This document shows positions 1 to 8,000 of a stretch of 64,000 bases of DNA, in pieces (the first letter of the stretch is position 1; every line of letters starts with the position of its first letter). The translations under genes and the position numbers were made by a program. The DNA comes from an uncultured Christensenella sp. Lineage in GTDB: Bacteria > Bacillota > Clostridia > Christensenellales > Borkfalkiaceae. The stretch covers positions 1 through 64,000 of the forward strand of contig CAJTUI010000005.1 of the NCBI GenBank assembly GCA_910579705.1, given 5' to 3'. Under the pieces are notes generated by a model that was not told the origin of the DNA, did no database searches, and was given only the letters and a program-made list of their open reading frames with translations.

Positions 1-18
1 GCTCTTTGTAGCTTGATC
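1..18 (-). rRNA. rrl: 23S rRNA, 5' end only (rest lies outside the window)
   Basis: Read on the minus strand, the last bases are GATCAAGCTACAAAGAGC. This matches the conserved first bases of bacterial 23S rRNA (typically GGTCAAGCTACAAAGGGCGC...). A strong promoter and an untranslated, ORF-poor leader precede it. The next gene upstream is a protein gene, so no 16S rRNA or tRNA lies directly in front. Only about 18 bases are visible, so the call rests on one short motif plus the rRNA-like promoter. Confidence 0.72.
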
Positions 19-333
19 TTTCTTCAATAGCATTTTTTCGCTATTTCCGTCTCGTCCTTCTTACAAAAATTCTACATTCTTAACTCGACTAATCTTTCAT
101 ACAGTTCATTAGGCGCAAAATTGCACTTCTTTTCTTCGTATTAACCAATTAATCTTATTGCCTTTTTTGTACTTTATCTTTCTTCTCTTCTATGCAGTTG
201 TCAGTCTTCATTCGAAGTCCGTCTCCGCCATACTTCTCTTTTCGCCTGCGGTGCGACAGTCTTCATTCTCCGACAAAAGTCGGGGTGCGTTTTTCGATAA
301 GAAAAACATCGCTGTCCAAATGACAGCTTTTAT
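19..333 (-). other. Leader/spacer between the rRNA promoter and 23S rRNA
   Basis: This AT-rich stretch has no convincing gene; the open frame across it is shared with the downstream protein gene's complement and lacks a ribosome site. It holds two copies of a 12-mer (CAGTCTTCATTC on the plus strand) at 202-213 and 257-268, a CCGAC-AAAA-GTCGG hairpin at 270-283, and a GCTGTC/GACAGC hairpin at 311-327 just after the predicted transcription start. I saw no tRNA in it. It probably carries the processing and antitermination signals of the rRNA precursor; that role is inference. Confidence 0.45.
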
Positions 334-362
334 ATATTATCAAACATTACCGCTAATGTCAA
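334..362 (-). promoter_or_regulatory. SigA-type promoter of the 23S rRNA
   Basis: On the minus strand there is TTGACA (357-362), a 17-bp spacer and TAATAT (334-339). The sequence upstream (363-410) is A/T tracts and resembles an UP element, as is common for rRNA promoters. The predicted start is near 327, about 310 nt before the 23S 5' end. Confidence 0.75.
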
Positions 363-407
363 CTGTTTTTCTTAAATTTTTTCGTACTTTTTTAATTATT
401 TGTCAAT

Positions 408-1163
408 TTATAAACCGAACTTATAAATTAACTCTCCGAGACGCAAGCAAGAAGTTTGCGTTACGTCCGAACCGCCGTAAATTACCGTACCGTCAAAACC
501 CGAGTCTTTCAGCCGCGAAAAAAGCTCTGAAAAGTCAAACACGCCCTCGCCGAGCGCGCAGGGCTTGCCAAACGCGTCGAAATCGGTTAGGCGGACGTGC
601 GATAAACTGCCCGAGGTTTCGTTTATATACATTCCGTATGGATAGTTCGATTTGCGCGCCTGAGCCAAATCGAGCGCGCCGCAAAGCTCGGGGCAGTGAT
701 TTTTGAGTTCCTTAAAAACGCCGTGCGCGTTATAGAGCCCCGCGCAGGAATTTTCAAGACTGAGTTTGACGCCGTAACGCGCGCAGAAGGATATTACCTC
801 GTTAAGCCGCTCGCCCAAATATCCGAAGTCGCGCCCGTCCGTAAGCCCGCGCAGAACGTAGCGTTCGGCGCCGAAAACGGCGGCCGAGCGCAGAACCTGA
901 TCAAGCCAGTAAAAGCCGTCGCCGCGCGTTCTGCGCCTTTCGGAGAATAACTGCGCCTCGTAATTGGCGGGCGGAACTCGGACGGCGCAGACGTTGACGC
1001 CCTCCGCCACGGCCGCGAACTTCTTTGAAAATTCGGGGCGGTATTCGTAAAAGGTCTGCAAATACAACTCGCAATGGGTCGCGCCGAGTTTTTTTATTTC
1101 GGACAACGCGTCTTCCGTTTCAAGGCGGGCTTCTAAATTTTCCGTGGATAATGCCGTAATCAT
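408..1163 (-). CDS. Sugar phosphate isomerase/epimerase-like TIM-barrel protein
   Basis: The 251-residue protein looks like the xylose isomerase-like / AP endonuclease family 2 TIM barrel: it opens with ITALSTENLEAR and has the typical ELGATHCELYLQTF and LSLENSCAG segments, with a Glu on a central strand that usually helps bind a metal. Such proteins isomerise or epimerise sugars or inositols; the substrate cannot be told from the sequence. There is no Shine-Dalgarno before the ATG. Instead a promoter ends 6 nt upstream, so the mRNA is predicted to start at the ATG. The gene ends about 45 bp before the 23S promoter's -35 box. Confidence 0.75.
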   Translation of the reverse strand: MITALSTENLEARLETEDALSEIKKLGATHCELYLQTFYEYRPEFSKKFAAVAEGVNVCAVRVPPANYEAQLFSERRRTRGDGFYWLDQVLRSAAVFGAERYVLRGLTDGRDFGYLGERLNEVISFCARYGVKLSLENSCAGLYNAHGVFKELKNHCPELCGALDLAQARKSNYPYGMYINETSGSLSHVRLTDFDAFGKPCALGEGVFDFSELFSRLKDSGFDGTVIYGGSDVTQTSCLRLGELIYKFGL

Positions 1164-1169
1164 AGACTA

Positions 1170-1198
1170 ATTGTAACACGGGTTTTGAAAAAAATCAA
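1170..1198 (-). promoter_or_regulatory. Promoter giving a leaderless mRNA of the TIM-barrel gene
   Basis: TTGATT (1193-1198), 17-bp spacer, TACAAT (1170-1175), then six bases (1164-1169) and the ATG at 1163. Start sites normally lie about 7 nt after the -10 box, which puts +1 on the A of ATG. No purine-rich ribosome site is present. Confidence 0.6.
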
Positions 1199-1212
1199 TA
1201 GCGGACTTTAAA

Positions 1213-1238
1213 TCCGCCGCGTTTAAGTCCGCGGCGGA
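1213..1238 (-). terminator. GC-rich hairpin after the 104-residue gene
   Basis: TCCGCCGCG (1213-1221) pairs with CGCGGCGGA (1230-1238) around an 8-nt loop, just downstream of the stop at 1244. A good U tract is missing, so termination may be weak. Confidence 0.4.
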
Positions 1239-1243
1239 CAGGT

Positions 1244-1558
1244 TCAGTTTTGCGATATGTATTTCGAGAGAGAATATGTGATGTCTTTGTCCGCAATCGA
1301 GGATATGGGCGACAGCGGAAACGCTACGCCTTCGCTTTGCGCGTGCTGTTTGTATTCCGCGGCGGGCGGCGGCTGTTGGGGCGAGGCCATAGCCTGAACG
1401 GCCGAAAGCACGGTTGAAATTTCTTCGGCGTTTTTGAGCGCCTTTTGCATTTCTTCGCCGCCGAAGCTTTCGAGCACGGGCTTAACCTCCGAAAGGATAT
1501 TTCCCGCGCCCTGCTTTCCGCCGTACAACAGCAACGCGAGAATTATTAAAAGTTGCAT
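1244..1558 (-). CDS. Small protein of unknown function with hydrophobic N-terminus
   Basis: This 104-residue protein begins MQLLIILALLLYGGKQGAG, a short membrane segment or uncleaved signal. A helical region rich in E/K follows (residues about 20-58), then a Pro/Gln-rich stretch (SPQQPPPAAEY) and a polar tail. I do not recognise a family. AAGGAG lies at a good distance before the ATG, so it is very likely real. It is divergent from the 94-residue gene at 1651, and the two could share control. The final residues contain no cysteines or catalytic motif. Confidence 0.65.
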   Translation of the reverse strand: MQLLIILALLLYGGKQGAGNILSEVKPVLESFGGEEMQKALKNAEEISTVLSAVQAMASPQQPPPAAEYKQHAQSEGVAFPLSPISSIADKDITYSLSKYISQN

Positions 1559-1650
1559 AAATTAAACTCCTTGCATAGATTGTTAATAACATTATATGCG
1601 TTTCCGCGGGGCAGAGTTTATCCGCGGCGACGGCGCGGGCAAGGAGATTT

Positions 1651-1935
1651 ATGAAAGATTTTAAAAGCTATACACCCGAAAACGGCAAAGGCAATCAGGG
1701 CAGCACGGATTTTAACAACACTGCCGAGTTTGCCAAGATGATTACGAGAGCGATGAACGGAAAAAGCGAGGGCCAGCTTTTGCAGAGCATTATCGCAGAG
1801 GCCGAGCGCGGCAAGCGCGAGGGCACGCTGACAAACGCGGATTTGGACAATTTCTATAATATGGTTTCGCCTATGGTGGACGGGTTCAAACGCAAGAAAC
1901 TCAAAGAAGTGGTTACGAGGCTTAAAAACATTTAA
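1651..1935 (+). CDS. Small soluble protein of unknown function
   Basis: A 94-residue, highly charged, probably helical protein (for example AEFAKMITRAMNGKSEGQ and VDGFKRKKLKEVVTRL). A clear AAGGAG precedes the ATG. No signal peptide, membrane segment or known domain is seen. A strong hairpin terminator follows directly, so it is a single-gene unit. Divergent from the small membrane-tailed protein at 1244. The function is unknown. Confidence 0.7.
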   Translation: MKDFKSYTPENGKGNQGSTDFNNTAEFAKMITRAMNGKSEGQLLQSIIAEAERGKREGTLTNADLDNFYNMVSPMVDGFKRKKLKEVVTRLKNI

Positions 1936-1942
1936 AATACAT

Positions 1943-1979
1943 AAACCTGCGCGCGTGGATACACGCGCGCAGGTTTTTT
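1943..1979 (+). terminator. Intrinsic terminator after the 94-residue gene
   Basis: AAACCTGCGCGCGTG (1943-1957) pairs perfectly with CACGCGCGCAGGTTT (1962-1976) with a 4-nt loop, followed by a T run on the plus strand. It touches the cysK stop codon and may also end the convergent cysK transcript. Confidence 0.85.
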
Positions 1980-2893
1980 CAGTTGTCCGACGAAAGATAG
2001 CGTTCGCCGCCGTCGGGAAAAATCACGGCGATTGTCCTGCCCGCGTTTTCGGGCCGGCGCGCCAGCGAAACCGCAGCGCACAGCGCCGCGCCCGACGAAA
2101 TACCGACGAATATCCCCTCCGCCTTTGCAAGCACGCCGCGCGCCGCAAGCGCGCAACCGTCGTCCACGGCGATAACCTCGTCCGGAATTGCGGCGTTCAG
2201 CGTTTGAGGCACAAAGCCCGCGCCTATGCCCTGTATGCCGTGACTGCCCGCCTTACCGCCCGAAATCACCGCGGAGGCCGCAGGCTCCACCGCAACGATT
2301 TGTATTTGCGGATTTTTGCTTTTCAGATATTCCCCCGCGCCGCTTACCGTTCCGCCTGTGCCCGCGCCAGCAACGAAAATATCTATTTTACCGCGCGTAT
2401 CCTCCCAAATTTCCGCGCCGGTCCGCCCGAAGTGCGCGGCGGGGTTTGCGGGATTCGTAAACTGGTTTAAAATTATTCCGCCGCGCGTTGCGGCAATTTC
2501 CTTTGCGCGCGATATGGCGCCCGCCATACCCTCTTTCGCGGGGGTTAAAACGACTTCCGCACCGTATGCGGATATGAGTTTGCGCCGCTCCGCGCTCATA
2601 TTTTCGGGCATAGTTATAACGGCCCTGTAACCCTTTACCGCCGATATGGCGGCCAGCGCTATGCCCGTGTTGCCCGAAGTCGGCTCGACGATAAGCCCGC
2701 CCTTTTTAAGCGTTCCGTTCCGCTCCGCACACTCTATCATATTGAGCGCCGTCCTGTCCTTGACCGAACCCGCGGGGTTGAAATGTTCGAGTTTGGCAAT
2801 TATCTCCGCGTTCAGTCCGAGCAACGCCGCGTATCGGTTAAGCCGCAACATAGGCGTTCCGCCGATTAACTCGGTCATACACCCGTAAATCAT
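1979..2893 (-). CDS. cysK: Cysteine synthase (O-acetylserine sulfhydrylase)
   Basis: 304 residues, the usual CysK length. PLP-enzyme hallmarks are present: the Schiff-base lysine in NPAGSVKDRTA, the substrate loop TSGNTGIALA, the glycine-rich phosphate site GAGTGGTVSG and a C-terminal SSGAA. It makes cysteine from O-acetylserine and sulfide in the cytosol. I chose the ATG at 2893 because it overlaps the desulfurase stop as ATGA and has GGCGGAG just upstream; the frame stays open further upstream, but that part is antisense to the neighbour. The ATGA overlap means translational coupling with the sulfur-releasing enzyme before it. Confidence 0.93.
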   Translation of the reverse strand: MIYGCMTELIGGTPMLRLNRYAALLGLNAEIIAKLEHFNPAGSVKDRTALNMIECAERNGTLKKGGLIVEPTSGNTGIALAAISAVKGYRAVITMPENMSAERRKLISAYGAEVVLTPAKEGMAGAISRAKEIAATRGGIILNQFTNPANPAAHFGRTGAEIWEDTRGKIDIFVAGAGTGGTVSGAGEYLKSKNPQIQIVAVEPAASAVISGGKAGSHGIQGIGAGFVPQTLNAAIPDEVIAVDDGCALAARGVLAKAEGIFVGISSGAALCAAVSLARRPENAGRTIAVIFPDGGERYLSSDN

Positions 2894-4002
2894 TGCTCCG
2901 CCAGCTGTGAAATGGCCGCGACAACCTGCTCGCACTCGTTCATACCGTTGAACGCGGATACGGAAACCCTTATCAGCCCGTCGGAAGAGAGCGCCTCGTG
3001 CATAAGCGGGGCGCAGTGAAGGCCGCCGCGCACGCATATGGAGTATTCCTCCGAAAGTCTGTACGCCGCGATTTCCGACTGCATAGACTGCAACTTTAAC
3101 GCGACAATGCCGTACAGGTTGGGTTTGGAATACAGTTTCACGCCCTCCGTCTTTAACAGGCTGTCGCATAGATACGAGGTAAGCTTTAAAATCTTTTCCG
3201 CGTTTGCCGTGATGTTTTCAGACAGATAAAGCGCGCCTTCGCCCAGAGAAACTATCGCGGGATATGACAGCGTTCCGCTTTCCAGACGGTCGGGATAAAA
3301 GTCGGGCATATTCAAATTGAAACTTTCGCTGCCCGTGCCGCCGAAAAGCACGGGCGCGGGATTAAGCCGTTCGGAAAACAACAGCGCGCCGCTGCCCTGT
3401 ATGCCGAGCATACCCTTATGCCCCGCGACCGCGAGCGCGTCTATACCGTTTGCCTGCATATCAATCGTCACGTGGCCGCAGGCCTGCGCGCCGTCGCAGA
3501 TAAGCAGAACGCTATCGGGTATGCCCGCCCTTATCCGCGACACGTCGGGCGCGCTGCCCGTCACGTTGGAGGCGAGCGTTACGATAACCGCGCGGGTTTT
3601 CGGCGTGACGAGTTTTACTATTTCGTCCGCGTCTATTTCTCCGTCTTTGAGCGGCGCGTACTTTACGTTTACGCCCTGAGCTTTAAGCCGTTCGAGCGGG
3701 CGCAGAACGGAGTTGTGCTCGGCCACGGTCGTAACCACCTCGTCGCCGCCTTTGAGCGTGCCGCAGATTGCTATATTGAGCGCCTCCGTACAGTTTTTGG
3801 TAAATACCGTTCTGTCGTAGCTGTAACCGTTGAAAAAGTCGCACAGAATTTTGCGACAGGCGTAAACGCGTTCCAGACAGGCAAGCGAGAGCTTATGCCC
3901 GCTCCTGCCGGGATTTGCGCAGAACTTCATTGCCGCGGCAGCGGCGTTGATTACTCCGTCGGGCTTGAAACCGCCTGTCGCGGCGTTGTCGAAATATATC
4001 AT
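2890..4002 (-). CDS. Cysteine desulfurase family protein (class V aminotransferase)
   Basis: 370 residues. It starts with MIYFDNAATGGFKP, typical of NifS/SufS-like enzymes. The PLP lysine sits in GHKGMLGIQGSGAL and the probable persulfide cysteine in RGGLHCAPLMHE near the C-terminus; a His in VAEHNSV matches the pyridine-stacking residue. These enzymes move sulfur from cysteine to an acceptor. It matches the small group of desulfurase-like proteins often found next to the Se/S-carrier-like protein, which is encoded divergently at 4060. The downstream cysK overlaps it by 4 bp. CGGAG precedes the ATG. Confidence 0.88.
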   Translation of the reverse strand: MIYFDNAATGGFKPDGVINAAAAAMKFCANPGRSGHKLSLACLERVYACRKILCDFFNGYSYDRTVFTKNCTEALNIAICGTLKGGDEVVTTVAEHNSVLRPLERLKAQGVNVKYAPLKDGEIDADEIVKLVTPKTRAVIVTLASNVTGSAPDVSRIRAGIPDSVLLICDGAQACGHVTIDMQANGIDALAVAGHKGMLGIQGSGALLFSERLNPAPVLFGGTGSESFNLNMPDFYPDRLESGTLSYPAIVSLGEGALYLSENITANAEKILKLTSYLCDSLLKTEGVKLYSKPNLYGIVALKLQSMQSEIAAYRLSEEYSICVRGGLHCAPLMHEALSSDGLIRVSVSAFNGMNECEQVVAAISQLAEQ

Positions 4003-4059
4003 AATTTATCTCCGTTACATAGAATGATAATATATTTTATTTTTACGAGGGCTTAAATT

Positions 4060-4320
4060 ATGATAGAATTTCTCGCGGTATTCCGCTCGCGGTCGCAGGC
4101 GATAGACTGCAACGCCAGACTTAAAGCGGCGGGCGTGCCCGTTAATCTTATAAACACACCCCGAGAGGCGAATATAGGTTGCGGGCTTTCAATTAAAGTG
4201 CCGCAGAATATGCTTGAAAGAGTGAAGTTTCTGGTTAGACAGGGCAACTATTCCGCGTTTTACGGGTTTTACAGAATGCAGACGGCGTACGGCAGAACTA
4301 CGTTCGGAAAAATAGGCTGA
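4060..4320 (+). CDS. Putative Se/S carrier-like protein (DUF3343)
   Basis: 86 residues with the DUF3343 pattern: an N-terminal strand then SRSQAIDCNARLKAAGVPV and the conserved NIGCGLSIKV, whose cysteine is the likely persulfide or selenide carrier. The family resembles half of a TusA/YedF pair and often accompanies a NifS-like enzyme, as here (57 bp apart, divergent). GAGGG lies 7 nt before the ATG. It probably accepts sulfur or selenium from the adjacent desulfurase; that is inferred from context. No selD or selenocysteine genes are in the window. Confidence 0.8.
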   Translation: MIEFLAVFRSRSQAIDCNARLKAAGVPVNLINTPREANIGCGLSIKVPQNMLERVKFLVRQGNYSAFYGFYRMQTAYGRTTFGKIG

Positions 4321-4325
4321 TATTG

Positions 4326-4354
4326 TTGATTTGCGTTTCGGTTTATGGTAAAAT
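4326..4354 (+). promoter_or_regulatory. Promoter giving a leaderless nth mRNA
   Basis: TTGATT (4326-4331), 17-bp spacer, TAAAAT (4349-4354), then CGGCGT and the ATG at 4361. +1 is predicted on the A of ATG. The promoter fills the 40-bp gap after the Se/S-carrier gene. Confidence 0.6.
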
Positions 4355-4360
4355 CGGCGT

Positions 4361-4990
4361 ATGGAACGAAAGACGAAATTAATTCTGGACGAGCTTGCCG
4401 CGCTGTATCCCGACGCGCAGCCCGCGCTTAAATTCAGATCGCCGTACGAACTTCTCGTCGCGGTGATCCTGTCCGCGCAGTGCACGGACGAGCGGGTCAA
4501 CAAAGTGACCGAAGTGCTGTTTGAAAGGTATAACACGCCGCAGAAGATGCTGGGACTTACGCAGGAGCAGCTTGAAAAATACATATTCTCCTGCGGGTTT
4601 TACCGCAACCAGGCCGCGCACATACTCTCCGCGTCGCTGGATATATGCGAAAAATTCGGCGGGGAAGTGCCCGCGACGCTAGAAGAGCTTAAAACGCTTG
4701 CGGGCGTGGGCCAGAAAACCGCAAACGTTGTTTACGCCGTAGCGTTCGGCGGCGACGCAATCGCGGTGGATACGCATGTGTTCAGGGTGTCCAACAGACT
4801 TGGAATTGCCGAGGGAAAAACGCCCGCAAAGGTCGAAGAGGGGCTTTGCGCCGCACTGCCGAAGGAGGAATGGTCAAAGGCGCACCATTACCTTATCTAC
4901 CACGGGCGGAGGGTCTGCCACTCGCAACGGCCCGACTGCGCGAACTGTACGCTGAAAGAGCACTGCGCATACTTCAATAATATAAAATAA
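4361..4990 (+). CDS. nth: Endonuclease III (DNA glycosylase/AP lyase)
   Basis: 209 residues, normal for Nth. The helix-hairpin-helix LAGVGQKTANVV holds the catalytic lysine, and VDTHVFR supplies the catalytic aspartate. The C-terminal 4Fe-4S ligands are C-x6-C-x2-C-x5-C (CHSQRPDCANCTLKEHC). It removes oxidised pyrimidines in base excision repair. There is no Shine-Dalgarno; the promoter's -10 box ends 6 nt before ATG, which predicts leaderless translation. A strong hairpin terminator follows the stop. Confidence 0.95.
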   Translation: MERKTKLILDELAALYPDAQPALKFRSPYELLVAVILSAQCTDERVNKVTEVLFERYNTPQKMLGLTQEQLEKYIFSCGFYRNQAAHILSASLDICEKFGGEVPATLEELKTLAGVGQKTANVVYAVAFGGDAIAVDTHVFRVSNRLGIAEGKTPAKVEEGLCAALPKEEWSKAHHYLIYHGRRVCHSQRPDCANCTLKEHCAYFNNIK

Positions 4991-4995
4991 AAAGC

Positions 4996-5022
4996 TACGG
5001 CGCACCCAAAGGGTGCGCCGTA
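4996..5022. terminator. Bidirectional terminator between nth and the lipoprotein gene
   Basis: TACGGCGCACCC (4996-5007) pairs with GGGTGCGCCGTA (5011-5022) around AAA. A-rich and T-rich flanks on both sides fit termination of the two convergent genes. Confidence 0.85.
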
Positions 5023-5040
5023 AAAAATTCAGAATAGCCG

Positions 5041-8000
5041 TTAAGCGGCGTAAAGCTCTCTTCCGTCCCAAACGGTAAGCTTGCTGTCGGTTTCGTTTGA
5101 ACCGCAAAGCGTTACAAGCGGGGCGTTTTTGTTTTCTGCGCCCAGCGATTTCCACGCCGTGAACGCGTCGAACGTGAGCGTTGTGCTCGGCTTAGTTCCC
5201 GCGCCGTTATCGTTGTGCATACAAACGTAGGCCGAGGAATTGTCGCTCTTTTTAAGAGTAACGTTTGTGAGTATGACATCGGTGGGGTTCTGATACAGAT
5301 ACTCCGTATCGTTGGCCTTTGTGAGATATGTTCCGAGCGTTATCGCAGCCGACGGGACGTTGAAACCCTTGCCCCAGTGCGCGTGCGTTTCGTTAGACAA
5401 GGAGTACTTATCGAGATTGGAATTATAGCCAGTTACCTCGACCACGGAGTTATTGATAACCGCCGTGCCTTCGCGCAGGATAAGTCCGTGGGTATAACCT
5501 GCAAGATACGAGAATTTTTCTACTTTAAGCGTGCCGGGCACGTTGAGCAGCACCGCCACGCCGTATCTGTCCTCGCCCTGCGGGTTAGCGGGCCGGACGT
5601 CAAGGCCGGGGAAGGCGTTAAAGCCGGCGTATACCTTCGAATACTTAATGTTGATTATAACGCCAAAGCCCTTGGTGCCGTTTACGTTCGTGCCTATGCC
5701 GTAGTATCCGCAGGCGTAAATCGCCGAGTCCGCCCACATATCGAGCGAAGCCGCCGTACCGTTGAGATATATACCGCTTCTGTTGGCGTAAAGCTTTACC
5801 GCCTCTAATTCAAGGTTGCAGAATTCGCCTACCTCTATCGCATAATTGCCGTCTACAACCCCGCTTGCGGGCGCCTTTGTGCCGTTCATAAGAACTGCTC
5901 CGTTCTGGAACTTAACCTCGGCGTTATTGGTTATTTTAAGGCCGTTCGAGTCGATAGTAACAGTATGTCCGTTGAGCCCGACGTTAATATCGCTTGAAAT
6001 ATATGTATAGCCGTCCGCGTTGTTGGCTTTAAGTTTCAAATCCGTGGTAAGACGGACGTTTGTCGCGCCGTAGTCGAGCAGGTCCTCTATCTTCTGCTGG
6101 CTGTCCGCCTCATACCACTCGTTTGCATTGAGAAGCATTTCGGGGCGGTGCACCTTTATATTTGAATTGTATTTATGAACGTGGAAGCCCACCGCGCCCG
6201 AACGGGAGAAGGTCATTGCGTCGTAGGTAAGCGTTGCGCCTATCCACTTGCCGTCTTTATATCCGTCGGCGTCGCCTTTGTTGCCTGCAACGCATACGGG
6301 ACCCCAGGCGTTCTTGTGAGTGATAATTTCGCAGTTCGTAAGCGTGCAATCCGCGGAATTCTGATAATTAGTCTTATTCGCATTACCGACTATTACGGTA
6401 AAATTGCCGAATCCGTTCACGGTGTTCCAGATTGTATTATGCCAATTGCTGCCCTCGTAATAATTTTCAAAAGCGTAAGGGCATATTCCGTTTGCGGAGA
6501 GCACCGAATTGCGCACCACCGAGTGTCCGCTGCGCGTAATAAGCGCCTGCGTGGTGCCGTTGAGTTCGCAGTTTTCGATAATGACCGAGCCGGGAACGTT
6601 AATCATAACCGCAGTACTGCAACCGAATACATTGGGAGCATACAACCTGCGCGAGGTAACCTGCGCAGCCCTTATCAGCGAATCCTTGGCGCTGACTATT
6701 ACGTTGTACTTTTCAGCGCTCTGGGCGTTGGTTGCTATACCGAACGAGCCCTCACAGTCAATGACGCTGTTGTTTACGACCTCTACCGAAGACGACATTC
6801 CGTCGACGTAAACACCCATAAACATAGAGTACAGCTCTACGGTGTCGAGTTTGAGCGAGCAGTAATTATGTACATGTATCGCGGCATTGGAAGAAGCGTC
6901 GACGGTTGTTGCCCTTACCTTTCTTACCTTGCCCGCGTCGTAATCCTCGTTGCCTGAATATTCGCTGAATTCCTTGACTATTCCCCATTCCGCGTCGCTA
7001 ACGGCGTTAAGCGTGCCTTCACCGCTCTTATAGGTTGCGGGAACGTAGACAATGCGCTTGTCCGCCGAAACCGTTCCGACGGGGTTTGAGGCGTCTGCAA
7101 CAGCGCGCTCTATTCTCTGTATCGTGCCGTTCTTGAAACTTACTGCCGAATTGTCCGTTACGGTTATCCCGTATGCGTCAAGCGAGAGCGTTTTACCGTT
7201 CATACCGAACTCAACGTCGTGATTGATTATTATTCTGGAATAATACTTTCCGGTTGAATTTACCTCGGAAAATTCTCTGCCCGTCCAGACAATGTCTTTC
7301 GTAAGGCGGATACGGCGGACGTTGAAGTCAATCAGCTGCCATATCTCCTCACCGCTTTCAGCGTCATAAAATATGCTTTGGTCTACTATGTTGAGACTAT
7401 CCTCCGAAAGCAGAGTCTTTTCTTCGCTTTCGGCATTTTTATAGCTTATCAGAAGCCTGTGCTTTATTCCCCATTTATCGAACTTTCCCTCATCGCCGCT
7501 GTTCACATAGTTGAGTGCGGTTATGGTCGTGGCGCCGTCGATTCCGTTTTCGCCCTTTAAACTTGCAAGCCATTCCGCCTTGCCGAGAGGCTTTTCGCCC
7601 TCGGGAACGGTCTCCACATATATGTCATATGCCGATTTACCGTCCGTACCCTGCTCGCCCTTATCGCCCTGTTCGCCCTTATCGCCTTTAAGGCTTTCAA
7701 GCCACTCCGCCTCGGTGAGCGGGGTTACGCCCTGTGGAACACCGGCCACATATATCTCATATGCGGATTTACCGTCTGAGCCGTTTGAGCCGTTTGTTCC
7801 GTTCTCTCCTTTAAGACTTTCAAGCCATTCTTCCTCGGTGAGCGGGGTTTCCCCCTCCGCAAGCCCTTCGACATAAAGCTCATAGGCCGACTTCCCGTCC
7901 GCGCCGTCTTCTCCATCCTCACCGTCTTTGCCGTCTTCTCCGTTTTCACCCTTAGAACCCTGATCGCCCTTGGGGCCCGCAATTCCCTGTTCGCCTTTAT

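Noticed and set aside
158..706. Possible protein gene across the 23S leader
   Set aside because: It runs through the rRNA promoter and into the antisense of the TIM-barrel gene, and lacks a ribosome site.
2894..3169. N-terminal extension of cysteine synthase
   Set aside because: The extra residues are the shadow of the upstream desulfurase gene; the ATGA overlap with a ribosome site marks the real start.
7552..7899. Assembly duplication in the lipoprotein gene
   Set aside because: The three modules differ at many third-codon positions, so they are old, protein-level repeats.
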